DNA of 64,000 nt from Candidatus Mesenet endosymbiont of Agriotes lineatus. GTDB lineage: Bacteria; Pseudomonadota; Alphaproteobacteria; Rickettsiales; Anaplasmataceae. The stretch lies in NCBI RefSeq assembly GCF_964019585.1, contig NZ_OZ026454.1:1178001-1242000 (forward strand), read 5' to 3'. Each line of letters begins with the position of its first letter. The stretch's first letter is position 1. The position numbers and the translations under genes were made by a program. Below are positions 44,870 through 59,257 of this stretch, one piece after another. Under the pieces are notes generated by a model that was not told the origin of the DNA, ran no database searches, and saw only the letters and a list, made by a program, of their open reading frames with translations.

Positions 44870-45828
44870 TAATATTTCCTCCTCTTCATAATTTCAGTCA
44901 GATCACATCCCTCACCAACTCTATGTGTTGAGGGACGCACAGCTACAACATCGTCAAGAACACCTTTCATTTTTTCAAATATTAAATTCGTTACAGTGCT
45001 ATCATTATAAGATGAATTCAACCTTATCCCTCTCTTCAAATATTCATCGACTAGACACTTGATGCGTTTTAAAGCATTCTCAGTACAATTTATATTAGGG
45101 TTATGTATATTCTCTTTACGCTCTTGGTCATTTTGTGCTTCTACCTCTGCCATTTTTTGATAAAATTCATCTATCAGACTCTTTTCACTTTCAGTTAATG
45201 GTATTTCCAGCTTCATTAAAAAGGAATCTTCTGGAAGTAGGTAATCGGAACTACAACTTGAATCTTCCTCAGAACTCCAGTTGGCAGAGTCGGAATAAGT
45301 TTCATCAGTTTGCAGTACAGATTCAGCACATGAAATAGCAGTTTTTTCTGATTCTGTATTGTATTCATCTTCCTTATTTTTTAGGGTACATTGATCATCC
45401 TTTTGACCCAAAGGGAAGTTTTGTATTTCTTTTAAAAACCGAAGGTGATCAAGAGCTCTTGAACTATATTCACTGCCAGTAATGCTAGAATCGATTGATT
45501 TCTCATCTTCTTCTTTATACTCTTTTACTTTACTAGGAAAGCATGGCAAGCCATCTATACCACTTTCAGGAGTTAGTTGGTTATGTTTTTGGTTATCTGC
45601 TTCATCATTTTTTATATTACATTCTAAGCTACATTTGCGAATCTGCTCTAAAAAGTAATTATCTACCCTCTCATCCTTATATTGAACTTGTATAGAATTC
45701 TTATCTATCGTTTCAACAGGCTGCTTTTCTGCTTCTGAAATATCTACGTCTTCACCATTTGATTTAATTGATAATGTTCCTATATCAAACAATTCTTTTT
45801 TTAATCTCTCTTCTAGTACATCTGGCAT
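44869..45828 (-). CDS. Acidic hypothetical protein, 319 aa
   Basis: The product is very rich in Glu, Asp and Ser, with low complexity in the middle (SANWSSEEDSSCSSDYLLPE) and an ordered helical C-terminus (ALKRIKCLVDEYLKRGIRLN). No signal peptide or membrane span. Its end carries GAGGAGG, the Shine-Dalgarno for the next, disrupted gene. It heads the leftward cluster with the J-domain gene. Unstructured acidic proteins of this kind often bind other proteins; nothing more can be said. Confidence 0.65.
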   Translation of the reverse strand: MPDVLEERLKKELFDIGTLSIKSNGEDVDISEAEKQPVETIDKNSIQVQYKDERVDNYFLEQIRKCSLECNIKNDEADNQKHNQLTPESGIDGLPCFPSKVKEYKEEDEKSIDSSITGSEYSSRALDHLRFLKEIQNFPLGQKDDQCTLKNKEDEYNTESEKTAISCAESVLQTDETYSDSANWSSEEDSSCSSDYLLPEDSFLMKLEIPLTESEKSLIDEFYQKMAEVEAQNDQERKENIHNPNINCTENALKRIKCLVDEYLKRGIRLNSSYNDSTVTNLIFEKMKGVLDDVVAVRPSTHRVGEGCDLTEIMKRRKY

Positions 45829-45892
45829 GATTATATTTTTTATTTAAACGCATTTACAAATAATAGCATAACTCTGATAAAATTAAGATTTT

Positions 45893-46043
45893 TTAAAAGG
45901 AATAGCTGACACTTTCTTCTAAAACACACACAACCGGAGCATGATCTGATGCATTTTGTTGTTCTAATCTGTCTGTCGCTTCTGGTGATAGTAGAATGTG
46001 ATCTATTCTCATACCCTTATTTTGTTGCCATTCGGTAATCCCA
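45893..46043 (-). pseudogene. xthA: 3' remnant of exodeoxyribonuclease III (xthA)
   Basis: The minus strand reads EWQQNKGMRIDHILLSPEAT followed shortly by SDHAPVVCVLEES and TAA. This is the C-terminal end of ExoIII, including the catalytic SDHAPV motif. Compared with full-length proteins the stretch between the two blocks is shortened. No upstream part is present, so this is a dead fragment; an intact xthA may exist elsewhere in the genome. Confidence 0.8.
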
Positions 46044-46142
46044 CAGGCTAAATTCCTTGTATTCTAAATGCATCCTTAATTTTATTTAGTAAAGTTACTT
46101 TAAATAGGGTATAATTATTAAGGTTTTATTCCCTTTCTATAT

Positions 46143-47093
46143 ATGACTATTTCTAAATTTCTCGATGCTCGCAATGATGTTGCCTTCAAGAGAATATTCG
46201 GTTCTGAAAAGAATAAAGATATCCTCATTCACTTTCTTAATGATATTCTTGGTTTTACTGGTTTAGGTGCAATTTTGGAAGTTGAGTTTTTAACCACTGT
46301 TTTAGATCCTGAGATTGCCTCTAAAAAACAGAGCATAGTTGATATTTTATGTAAGGACTCTCAAAACATCAAATATATTGTCGAGATGCAATTCACTAAA
46401 ACCAAAGGCTTTGAAAAACGTGCTCAATACTATGCCGCTAAAGCCTATTCAGGTCAAGCAGATCAAGGGGATAAATATCATAATCTTAAGGAAATAATCT
46501 TTGTTGCTGTTGCTGATTGCATTATTTTTCCTGACAAAATAGGCTATAAGTCAGATCATGTTATTTTAGATAGAGATAGCTTTGAGCATGATTTAAAAGA
46601 CATCTACTTTACATTTATTGAACTACCCAAGTTTTCTAAGACTAAAGAAGATCAATTAGAAAATATTGTTGAAAAATGGTGTTATTTCTTTAAATATGCC
46701 GCAGAAACAAGGGAAGAGGACTTAGATAAAATAGTTGGTAGTGATTTAATTATTAAACGTGCCTATGAGGAAATGAATAAATTTAACTGGTCAGAACAAG
46801 AATTATCAGCCTATGAGCAAGGAAAAAAACGTCTTAGAGATGAAATCGCTGCTTTAGCTCAAAAATTCGATGAAGGGAAAATTGAAGGCATCCAAATCGG
46901 TACTGAAAAAGGTATCCAAATCGGTACTGAAAAAGGTATCCAAATCGGTACTGAAAAAGGCATCCAAATCGGTACTGAAAAAGGCAAAATTGAAGTGGCA
47001 AAAACAATGCTCGCCAATAATGTTGATGTAAACACCATTGTCAAGTTTACCGGCTTACCTTTAGATGAGATCAAAAAATTACAAAAAGATTAA
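46143..47093 (+). CDS. Rpn/YhgA-type PD-(D/E)xK nuclease family protein
   Basis: Rpn proteins are DNA endonucleases that promote RecA-independent recombination and are often annotated as transposases. The 316-aa product begins FLDARNDVAFKRIFGSEKNK, typical of the family. The nuclease core is DILCKDSQNIKYIVEMQF, with Asp and Glu-x-Gln at catalytic positions. The C-terminal part carries four copies of an eight-residue unit (IQIGTEKG) before a short helical tail ending in KFTGLPLDEIKKLQKD. Such C-terminal repeats vary in number in the family. It lies between decayed genes and is intact. Confidence 0.88.
   Translation: MTISKFLDARNDVAFKRIFGSEKNKDILIHFLNDILGFTGLGAILEVEFLTTVLDPEIASKKQSIVDILCKDSQNIKYIVEMQFTKTKGFEKRAQYYAAKAYSGQADQGDKYHNLKEIIFVAVADCIIFPDKIGYKSDHVILDRDSFEHDLKDIYFTFIELPKFSKTKEDQLENIVEKWCYFFKYAAETREEDLDKIVGSDLIIKRAYEEMNKFNWSEQELSAYEQGKKRLRDEIAALAQKFDEGKIEGIQIGTEKGIQIGTEKGIQIGTEKGIQIGTEKGKIEVAKTMLANNVDVNTIVKFTGLPLDEIKKLQKD
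46887..46982 (+). repeat. Four tandem 24-base repeats in the Rpn gene
   Basis: Units of GGYATCCAAATCGGTACTGA plus AAAA repeat four times in frame, with only C/T differences in the third base. They encode G-I-Q-I-G-T-E-K. Confidence 0.92.
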
Positions 47094-47494
47094 ACTGTTT
47101 TATACATTTCAGTAGCATAATGTATTGGTATAAGTCAAAAAAAGAAACTACATTCAATCAAACATTCTAAATAACTTCATTATCAATAATACTTGTTCTT
47201 CTCAACTATTTGATAATATCGCAACCTAGCTTTTTATCCATCATTTATAACCTGATTTGTTCATAAGGAAACTGCTCATTTTTATCTCTTGCAGCATTAT
47301 AATATCAATTTCATCTTTGGTAATAAAGCTGCATAATCCGTTTGCGTATAGAATTCAGGTGGCAATTTTTAACATAAACTTAATACAATTATATCACTAT
47401 CTATCTTTTTCTTTAAAACTAAAATATCTTTTATGGGTTATTATATAGAAATGCATCATTTCTACACTCTTTAAATCATAAATTAAAGATTTTA
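47094..47494. other. Gene-free stretch
   Basis: About 400 AT-rich bases. I see short open frames without RBS or coding character, and no RNA or repeat. Confidence 0.5.
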
Positions 47495-47640
47495 TTATCC
47501 ATTAATCTGTATATCTAACATTTCCCTATACAATATAAGCTCCATGACTTCACTATTTTCTACTACTTGCTACTAAAAACTTTGAATTGTTGTCTTTCAT
47601 TCAGGGCTCTATTTTGGGTAGTATTTGCATCATTGTTCAT
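47495..47640 (-). pseudogene. Small frameshifted gene remnant
   Basis: ATG 47640, preceded by a good GGAG, opens MNNDANTTQNRALNERQQFK and stops after about 26 codons. Shifted by one frame the reading continues as VVENSEVMELILYREMLDIQ to a stop. It looks like a small gene split by one indel. Not recognised. Confidence 0.4.
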
Positions 47641-47849
47641 TTTTTCTCCATATTAAGATATTAATATCTATTAAGAATAAATAAATTAATTTATCATATA
47701 ATTTCAATAACAATCTACAATTTCTTGGGTAAAAAAGTATCTAAAATATCAGTGTTTAAATAATAAGGATAAGACTCTTTTTGCCATATATCCCAAGGAT
47801 AGATTATGATTTAGAACTTATTTACAAAGCAGTAAATTCAAGAATATTC

Positions 47850-47990
47850 CCAACTTAACATAGCCTTACTCATAGCTAAATATATAAAATGATGTAGTTA
47901 GCAGATCATACTCTTTTGATAACCTCCTATTTCTATTAATCCAAGCAAAACTACTGCCCATCTTTTTGTGTAAATCCTGGATCTCGTTGT
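47850..47990 (-). mobile_element. IS5-family (IS427-like) transposase C-terminal relic
   Basis: The minus strand reads SSFAWINRNRRLSKEYDLLT followed by FYIFSYE and stops, matching the C-terminal signature (W-I-x-x-N-R-R-L-x-K-x-Y/F) of this transposase group. Surrounding frames are broken. Confidence 0.6.
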
Positions 47991-48053
47991 GAAAACAATT
48001 CTGGTGTTTATGCACCAAAAATCTGCACTTTTGACAATCTCAATATCTATTCC

Positions 48054-48320
48054 ATGTTGAATGCAGTATTACAATACACATTCCTTGGTTTGTGGATAAG
48101 CTCTACAACGCGGATAGTTATGGATAATGCAGCATTTCATGAAATCGCTAAAAAAATAGAAAATGCTCTATCATATTCTCCGGATCTCAATTCGATTGAG
48201 CATTGTTGGCATATAATCAAAAGTTGGCTCAAACGCATCAACTTTCTCCTTCCTGTTGATCAACAGAAGTTTGTCGTTCAGTTTAGGAAATACTGTAGTA
48301 ACTTGTTTTGGAAGTTTTGA
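48054..48320 (+). mobile_element. IS630-family transposase C-terminal relic
   Basis: An 88-codon frame contains IVMDNAAFHE, then SYSPDLNSIEHCWHIIKSWL. These are the second Asp and third Glu regions of the IS630/Tc1 DDE core. The loop between them is shortened and the N-terminal half is missing, so it is inactive. Confidence 0.8.
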
Positions 48321-48389
48321 TCAACTACTTTGCAAAAGTCATCGATGAAACGTAAAATATCTTTCTTCATGTCCTTTATCTCTAAATAT

Positions 48390-48605
48390 TTATGCTCTGT
48401 TTTCTTTCTTTTTACTTCCTCCTAACCCAGAATTGGGGTTTGAAGTAGGCTTACAACTACTCCTTCCTTTGATATGCTTGATGAACCAATTTGGATAGTT
48501 GGAGGCACAGAAATCAGCATATGTATTTGAATCAGGGTACTTATAACATCCACGTAATTTACACTCTCTAATAATTTTCCTATTGCTACTGCACCCGTTA
48601 GAACT
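48390..48605 (-). pseudogene. Cys-rich C-terminal gene fragment, A20-finger-like
   Basis: An open frame without start codon reads NGCSSNRKIIRECKLRGCYK then YPDSNTYADFCASNYPNWF and a Ser/Lys-rich tail. The spacing of the cysteines recalls the eukaryotic A20 zinc finger (C-x4-C-x12-C, with the fourth Cys replaced). It has coding character but no beginning, so it is a fragment. The A20 comparison is tentative. Confidence 0.4.
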
Positions 48606-48702
48606 CTATATCTATATTTAGTATAAAATACTAATTTATATCTAATGAGATGAGAATAAGTTTTAAATTTTGCTTATATTTTCTAAAATTTAAGTTTAAG
48701 AA

Positions 48703-49350
48703 TTATTTCTGGCTACTTTTATTCCAATCTTGCAGAAAACTTGATAAACCATTCTCAGTCAGAGGATGGTTAAATAGTTGCTTTAATACTTTAACTGGCA
48801 TTGTTACAACATCAGCACCAACCTTTGCTGCTTCAACTACATGAACTGGGCTGCGTACTGATGCAACAAGTATTTTAGTGTTCAATCTAGCATAATTATT
48901 ATACACAGTAGCGATATCTTCTATCAAGGAAAGACCATCAAAACCTAAATCATCTAAACGCCCAACAAATGGGGAAACAAAATAGGCACCCGCTTTAGCG
49001 GCCAAAATAGCTTGTGCGGTAGAAAAACACAATGTAATATTCACTTTAATTTTATGCTTTTCTGATAAAACTTTGCATGCACGCAAGCCATCATAAGTAA
49101 GTGGCAGTTTAACAACAACATTCTTAGCTATTTTTGCTAGCTTCAATCCTTCTTCTATCATTTTATTGCAATCAGTTGCAGTAACTTGAGCACTTACTGG
49201 CCCTTTTATTGCTAGACAGATCTCAGCAATTAATACGTCACTCTTTTTTTCAGACTTTGCAATCAGTGATGGGTTTGTGGTAATACCATCAATAAATTCA
49301 CTTAAATCCTTTATTTCATCCAAGTTTGTACTATCAAGAAAAAATTCCAT
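48703..49350 (-). CDS. tal: Transaldolase, small TalC/FSA-type
   Basis: Schiff-base aldolase of the pentose phosphate pathway. The 215-aa product is of the short subfamily. It opens MEFFLDSTNLDEIKDLSEFI, then has GITTNPSLIAKS, the catalytic Lys in NVVVKLPLT, NITLCFSTAQAILAAKAGA and VASVRSPVHVVEAAKVGADV. Length is normal. It follows atpC by two bases, suggesting shared transcription. Confidence 0.94.
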   Translation of the reverse strand: MEFFLDSTNLDEIKDLSEFIDGITTNPSLIAKSEKKSDVLIAEICLAIKGPVSAQVTATDCNKMIEEGLKLAKIAKNVVVKLPLTYDGLRACKVLSEKHKIKVNITLCFSTAQAILAAKAGAYFVSPFVGRLDDLGFDGLSLIEDIATVYNNYARLNTKILVASVRSPVHVVEAAKVGADVVTMPVKVLKQLFNHPLTENGLSSFLQDWNKSSQK

Positions 49351-49352
49351 AC

Positions 49353-51192
<1,840 letters not shown>

Positions 51193-51221
51193 CTATTTTG
51201 CAATAATAAACTTAATAAAGA

Positions 51222-52307
51222 TTACTTTCTTTTTATTATAAATAAAGCAATGGCATTAAGTGACCAAGTGATAACAAAAAGTGTTAAACTGAGAGCATAA
51301 GCAGCTAAAGTTTGTATGCTGTTAAAATCTTGATCACCTGTAAGCAATGTAGCAATTTGCACAGTAACAGTGGTAACAGAACGTAAAGGATTAAAGGTTA
51401 GTTGAGCATTTATTCCAACTGTCATTAAAACAATCATTGTCTCACCAACTGCTCTTGAAATAGCTAACAATATTGAGCTAATTATTGTAGGGAAAGCATA
51501 AGGCAACGTTATATGCCAAACAGTTTCTGCTGAAGTTGCACCAAGCGCCATAAATCCATACCGCAAAGATTTTGGTACAGATCTTATTGCATCTTCCATT
51601 AAAGAAGTAACAAAAGGGAAAATCATTATTCCAATAGCAACACCTGCTACTAAGGCATTTTCTGACTGTACACTGAGTCCAATAAGCTCAGCTAATTTTT
51701 TTATAAATGGTGATAAAAAAATCACAGCAAAGTACCCATATACAATAGTTGGTATTGCAGATAAAATTTCCAATGTCATATTAATCACATAACGCACTCT
51801 CTTATTTGCATATTCACCAATATATACAGCAGAAAATAAGCCAGCAGGTACTGCAACTAAAATTGCAATTACTGTAACTAATAAAGTACCGACTAATAAA
51901 GGAACAATTCCAAAATCATTAGCTATATTATCATCAAATATAGTTGCATTATGATTCCAGTTAGAACTGAACAAGAACTTTGATATTGGTACTTCATTGA
52001 AAAATACAAGAGATTGAAAAAAAACAGAAGATAATATGCACAGTGTTACAGAAAAAGATACTGCTATTGCAAAAAATAATAAATATTTTAATATTTTGTG
52101 TTTTTTATCTATTACAATTAGAGAGAGAAACAATATAAAAATAAAGCAAACCAGATTATAGTGACTGCTATACAAAAAAAGCATTAAAGAAAAACATGTA
52201 AGCAACAAAATAAATAAGCAATGAAGCCTAGCTTTATTAGTACAGTTTACCTTTTTACAAAAAAATAGGCTATAAGAAAGTAAAAAGATAAGAAAAAACA
52301 TTATCAT
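51222..52307 (-). CDS. pstA: Phosphate ABC transporter permease PstA
   Basis: Inner-membrane half of the phosphate importer channel. The 361-aa product has three or four extra N-terminal spans, then the permease core with IVPLLVGTLLVTVIAILVAV, IPTIVYGYFAVIFLSPFIK and the EAA-like loop ALGATSAETVWHITLPYAFP. Longer than many PstA because of the N-terminal membrane region. pstB lies 14 kb away. Confidence 0.92.
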   Translation of the reverse strand: MIMFFLIFLLSYSLFFCKKVNCTNKARLHCLFILLLTCFSLMLFLYSSHYNLVCFIFILFLSLIVIDKKHKILKYLLFFAIAVSFSVTLCILSSVFFQSLVFFNEVPISKFLFSSNWNHNATIFDDNIANDFGIVPLLVGTLLVTVIAILVAVPAGLFSAVYIGEYANKRVRYVINMTLEILSAIPTIVYGYFAVIFLSPFIKKLAELIGLSVQSENALVAGVAIGIMIFPFVTSLMEDAIRSVPKSLRYGFMALGATSAETVWHITLPYAFPTIISSILLAISRAVGETMIVLMTVGINAQLTFNPLRSVTTVTVQIATLLTGDQDFNSIQTLAAYALSLTLFVITWSLNAIALFIIKRK

Positions 52308-52417
52308 GAATTAAATACTTTAACTTAAATAAGTTTATCAGATTTACTAGAAAAGTTAAATTAAAGAGATAAAAATCAGATTTACATTTGTTAATATTTC
52401 CACTACTAACAAATTAG

Positions 52418-52446
52418 TTGACAATATCAATGTCATATAACTTAAT
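52418..52446 (+). promoter_or_regulatory. Possible promoter of rpmH-rnpA
   Basis: A consensus TTGACA at 52418-52423 is followed after 17-18 bases by CTTAAT/TTAATT, a poor -10. It lies in the divergent gap between pstA and rpmH. The same ten bases (TTGACAATAT) occur upstream of recO. Confidence 0.35.
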
Positions 52447-52472
52447 TTAATTAATATAATATTTTTTATAAA

Positions 52473-52607
52473 ATGAAGAGGACATATCAACCAAGCAATA
52501 TAGTAAAAAAGCGTAGGCATGGTTTCCGTGCAAGAATGTCATCTAAGTGGGGAAGAAAAATCTTAAACAGAAGGCGTGCTCAAAAACGCAAAGTTTTATG
52601 TGCATGA
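52473..52607 (+). CDS. rpmH: 50S ribosomal protein L34
   Basis: A 44-aa, highly basic product with the family start [20 protein letters not shown] and the ending [13 protein letters not shown]34 is an early-binding large-subunit protein. Its 3' end overlaps the start region of rnpA, the usual bacterial arrangement. Confidence 0.97.
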   Translation: MKRTYQPSNIVKKRRHGFRARMSSKWGRKILNRRRAQKRKVLCA

Positions 52608-52950
52608 AAAAGTTACTTGTCATAAAAAAAAAGATTTTTTATTTGCGTTAAAGAATTGTTCATTTACAAATTCAAATTATTTATCATTACGAGTTGTAAA
52701 AGAAAGCAAAGCGAGTTATTTTAACGCTACTAGAGTTGGGTTTATTGTTAGTCGAAAATCAGGAAATGCTGTTCAAAGAAATAAAATAAAAAGGTATTTT
52801 CGTATAATTTCAAAAAATATCATCACGCAAAATGCAAAGTGTGGTCATTATTACATTCTAATAGCTAACAAAAGTAGTATAAAAGCTAATCTTCAAATCT
52901 TAAAAAAAGATTTAACTTTTTGCTTAAATAAACTGAAAATGCACGTTTAA
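52576..52950 (+). CDS. rnpA: Ribonuclease P protein component
   Basis: Protein subunit of RNase P, which matures tRNA 5' ends. The 124-aa product has the conserved RNR-type signature [15 protein letters not shown] and [12 protein letters not shown]. The GTG at 52576 overlaps rpmH by 32 bases; a second GTG at 52600 is an equally plausible start (116 aa). The overlap implies coupled translation with rpmH. Confidence 0.92.
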   Translation: MLKNAKFYVHEKVTCHKKKDFLFALKNCSFTNSNYLSLRVVKESKASYFNATRVGFIVSRKSGNAVQRNKIKRYFRIISKNIITQNAKCGHYYILIANKSSIKANLQILKKDLTFCLNKLKMHV

Positions 52951-53025
52951 ATTAATAAAAGTTTAACATTTACAGCTAAATAAATTATGCTAAAATTTGG
53001 TTAACTTCATCACAATAGTTATTGT

Positions 53026-53307
53026 ATGCTTAAAGAAATATTTAATATCATAAAATTTTGCATCAGAATTATAGAATCTAATGAAGGAAAGCAATTTATT
53101 AAGGGAATTAAAAAAGATATTAATTCAGCGTATCAACAAGAATTACTCACATTACTTTTATTTCCAATTAAAAGTAATGTGATAATAAACAAATGTATTA
53201 GCAAAATCTTTAAAATAAATAAAATATTAACAAAGGATAAACCTAACTTAACATTAGAAGAAATCAATACAGTTGAAGAAATCAATACAGTTAAAAAAAG
53301 AAAATAA
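53026..53307 (+). CDS. Small hypothetical protein, 93 aa
   Basis: The product begins MLKEIFNIIKFCIRIIESNE and is basic and helical. The last residues contain two copies of EEINTV, encoded by an 18-base perfect repeat, then KKRK. It lies between rnpA and the convergent 5S gene. No family recognised; the tandem repeat at the end suggests the C-terminus is not constrained. Confidence 0.5.
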   Translation: MLKEIFNIIKFCIRIIESNEGKQFIKGIKKDINSAYQQELLTLLLFPIKSNVIINKCISKIFKINKILTKDKPNLTLEEINTVEEINTVKKRK

Positions 53308-53319
53308 ATACTTTAATAA

Positions 53320-53430
53320 GCCTGGCAACGACCTGCTCTCCCCTTATATAGAGTACCATAGGCGCTGAAAAGTTTCACTTCTAAGTTCGAAATGTAATTA
53401 GGTGTTTCATTTTCGCTATAACCACCAGGC
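53320..53430 (-). rRNA. rrf: 5S rRNA
   Basis: The minus strand starts and ends with complementary GCCTGGTGG/CCAGGC arms and contains the conserved loop regions (CCTATGGTACTC and GGGAGAGCAGGTCG). Length about 111 bases. It lies 50 bases downstream of 23S in the same direction. Confidence 0.92.
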
Positions 53431-53480
53431 CAATTAAAATATTACAAAAACTTAATTCTACATATACTCACATATGCAAG

Positions 53481-56268
<2,788 letters not shown>

Positions 56269-56563
56269 TTTATTTAGACATATGTAACATATATGTAGAA
56301 TTAAATATTTGCATTATAATTCTAATTGAATCGAGATTAATTATTAATCTCTACCATTAATTTCTTATACTTTTCAAACATCTATACTTAAGCAAAACTT
56401 AAGCTATAGCTTTAGTATTAAATATTAGAAAAATAATGTCAATACTTTATTTAAAAATTTATAACTATTTTTAATCGCAGAATAATATTCTCTAACACGA
56501 AGATTTATTGACGATTAAAGAATTTAGCAGTTTATTACTTGCAAGTATTCTATTTATGTATAC

Positions 56564-59179
56564 ATGGTGGAGACGTTAATATACTATTTTAGTAAAAACA
56601 AATGTGATGGTGATGCCAGTATGTACAACTTACTCGGTACAAAAGGAGCTAACCTAGCAGAAATGTGTCAGCTTGATATACCAGTTCCTCCAGGATTTAC
56701 TATTACTACTGCTGCTTGTAACTTATACCATAAAAATGGTGAATTCTCTTATGAGTTATGCAAAGAATACATCACACTACTTGAAAATGAAACAGAACGT
56801 AAATTTGGTGGTATAAATAATCCTTTACTTGTTTCAGTGCGCTCGGGAAGTATCAGTTCCATGCCTGGAATGTTAGATACTATTTTAAATATCGGCTTGA
56901 ATGATGAAACACTAATGGGTTTAATTAAGTATAATGGTGAACGCTTTGCATATGATAGCTACTGCCGTTTTATTCAGGTGTACGGCAGCATCGTGCTAAA
57001 AATAGATCATTCATTGTTTAATGATGTTATCGAGATTGAAAAGCGTAAAAATAATGCTCAAAACTACTCAGACTTAAGTTATAAATCTTTACAAAAAATC
57101 GTTACTAACTTTAAAGACATTGTATATAAAAACACCGGTTTATATTTTCCACAAGACGTACATAAGCAACTATATACATCCATAATCGCTGTATTTGACT
57201 CATGGAAAAATAGCAGAGCAGCCTCTTACAGACGAATTCATAATATATCAGGTGAAGTTGGTACTGCTGTTAATATACAGTCAATGGTCTTTGGAAATAT
57301 GGGTAGTAATTCAGCTACTGGTGTAGTATTTACTCGCAACCCTTCAACTGGACAAAAAGAATATTTTGGTGAGTTTTTAGTTAATGCACAAGGTGAAGAC
57401 ATAGTGGCTGGAACAACTACTCCTTGGCCAATAAATGGCTCAGGTGAAAAAACTATGGAAAATTTAATGCCAGAAGTCTATCAAGAATTATGTATTATTT
57501 GTAATAAACTTGAAGCTCATTATTGCGATATGCAAGATATTGAATTTACTGTAGAAAATAGCAAGTTATGGATTCTGCAAACTAGATCAGGCAAACGTAC
57601 TGCTGAAGCTACGATACGAATAGTACAAGATATGGTAAATGAAAATCTAATCACCAAAGAAAAAGCAATACTTAAAATTGATCCCTATATATTAGATAAA
57701 CTATTACATCCCATTATTGAGACCAAAAGTGGATATAAAGTTATAGCTAGGGGTTTACCTGCCTCTCCAGGGGTTGTATGTGGTCAGGTTGTTTTTACTT
57801 CTGAAGCTGCAAAACAAGTACCAAAACAAAAAGCAATTTTAGTGCGTCTTGAAACCAATCCTGAGGATATCGAAGGGATAAATGCCTCATGCGGTATTAT
57901 CACTGTAAGAGGAGGAATGACATCACATGCAGCAGTGGTTGCAAGAGGGATGGGTAGACCATGCATATGTGGTACAAATGGAATATGTATTGATGAGAGT
58001 GGAGAATTCTTTACTGTAGGAGAAGAAAAGATATTTAAGGGCGATTATATTACTATAAATGGTAGTAATGGAGAAATAATTCAAGGTGCAGTACCTATAG
58101 TTCAATCTCAATCTTCTGAAGTCTTCCAAACTATAATGAGTTGGACAGATGAGATTAGAGTATTGGGAGTAAGAGCAAATGCTGATACTCCTGAAGATGT
58201 AAAAATTGCACAGAGTTTTAATAGTGATGGTATAGGCTTGTGTCGTACTGAACACATGTTTTTTTCCACTGATAGAATCAAAATTATTCAAGAATTAATT
58301 ACAGCAGATACTGATAAAGAGCGGGAGCATGCTCTAAGTAAGCTAGAGATAATACAAAAAAACGATTTCAAAGAAATATTTGCTATTATGCAAGGTAACC
58401 CAATCACAATAAGATTACTTGATCCGCCATTGCATGAGTTTTTACCGCAAAGCGATGCTGTGATAGAAGAGGTAGCCAAATCATCAGGTAGGTCTATATC
58501 TAATATAAAGAATAAAATACTTGAATTGTCAGAAAAAAACCCAATGCTTGGTCATCGTGGCTGCAGGCTTGCAATTTCTCATCCTCAAATATATGAAATG
58601 CAAACAAGAGCAATATTTTTTGCAGTGGAGGAGTTGCAAAAAGAAGAAAATATAAAAGTTGTCCCAGAGATAATGATTCCATTTATCATGGATGAAATTG
58701 AATTTAGCATTATATGCTCGATGATAGAGAAGATATCTAAAAGCTTTAATTATAACAGAAAAGATTATCTAATTGGCACTATGATAGAGTTACCAAGAGC
58801 AGCACTCACTGCAGATAAAATTGCAAAGCATGCTGATTTTTTTAGTTTTGGTACTAATGATCTAACGCAAACAACGATGGGACTATCACGAGATGATGCT
58901 ACGAAATTTTTAGGTCATTATCACACGCAAAAAATACTAAAAGATGATCCTTTTGAAGTATTAGACATTAATGGAGTTGGAGAATTAATTAAAATTGCAG
59001 TAGATAAAGCAAGAAAAGCATCACCTAAAATAAAACTTGGTGTTTGTGGTGAGCATGGAGGAAACCCAAGGTCAATACACTTTTTTGCACAATTAGGTAT
59101 AGATTATGTATCATGTTCCCCCTTTAGAGTTCCTATTGCCAAGCTCACCGCTGCTCAGTGTGCTATTAAACAGCAGTAA
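56564..59179 (+). CDS. ppdK: Pyruvate, phosphate dikinase
   Basis: Interconverts pyruvate/ATP/Pi and PEP/AMP/PPi, a key gluconeogenic step in Wolbachia. The 871-aa product has the N-terminal ATP-grasp region (TKGANLAEMCQLDIPVPPGF), the swivelling phosphohistidine domain with GGMTSHAAVVARGMGRP (His455), and the C-terminal PEP-binding barrel (GTMIELPRAAL, FGTNDLTQTTMG, CGEHGG with catalytic Cys). Length is normal. The gene diverges from 23S across a 295-base gap that must hold both promoters. Confidence 0.98.
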   Translation: MVETLIYYFSKNKCDGDASMYNLLGTKGANLAEMCQLDIPVPPGFTITTAACNLYHKNGEFSYELCKEYITLLENETERKFGGINNPLLVSVRSGSISSMPGMLDTILNIGLNDETLMGLIKYNGERFAYDSYCRFIQVYGSIVLKIDHSLFNDVIEIEKRKNNAQNYSDLSYKSLQKIVTNFKDIVYKNTGLYFPQDVHKQLYTSIIAVFDSWKNSRAASYRRIHNISGEVGTAVNIQSMVFGNMGSNSATGVVFTRNPSTGQKEYFGEFLVNAQGEDIVAGTTTPWPINGSGEKTMENLMPEVYQELCIICNKLEAHYCDMQDIEFTVENSKLWILQTRSGKRTAEATIRIVQDMVNENLITKEKAILKIDPYILDKLLHPIIETKSGYKVIARGLPASPGVVCGQVVFTSEAAKQVPKQKAILVRLETNPEDIEGINASCGIITVRGGMTSHAAVVARGMGRPCICGTNGICIDESGEFFTVGEEKIFKGDYITINGSNGEIIQGAVPIVQSQSSEVFQTIMSWTDEIRVLGVRANADTPEDVKIAQSFNSDGIGLCRTEHMFFSTDRIKIIQELITADTDKEREHALSKLEIIQKNDFKEIFAIMQGNPITIRLLDPPLHEFLPQSDAVIEEVAKSSGRSISNIKNKILELSEKNPMLGHRGCRLAISHPQIYEMQTRAIFFAVEELQKEENIKVVPEIMIPFIMDEIEFSIICSMIEKISKSFNYNRKDYLIGTMIELPRAALTADKIAKHADFFSFGTNDLTQTTMGLSRDDATKFLGHYHTQKILKDDPFEVLDINGVGELIKIAVDKARKASPKIKLGVCGEHGGNPRSIHFFAQLGIDYVSCSPFRVPIAKLTAAQCAIKQQ

Positions 59180-59257
59180 GCTTTCTCTTCTTTAGCTAGC
59201 AATGTAATATAATGCAGAAATGTTTAATAAAATACCTCTGCATCACTAGATTTAAGG

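Noticed and set aside
46887-46982. Regular 24-base repeats considered as a CRISPR-like array
   Set aside because: The units are contiguous without spacers and in frame with the Rpn gene, so they are coding tandem repeats.
56269-56563. A possible small gene in the 23S-ppdK gap
   Set aside because: Only short AT-rich frames without RBS; the space is needed for two divergent promoters.
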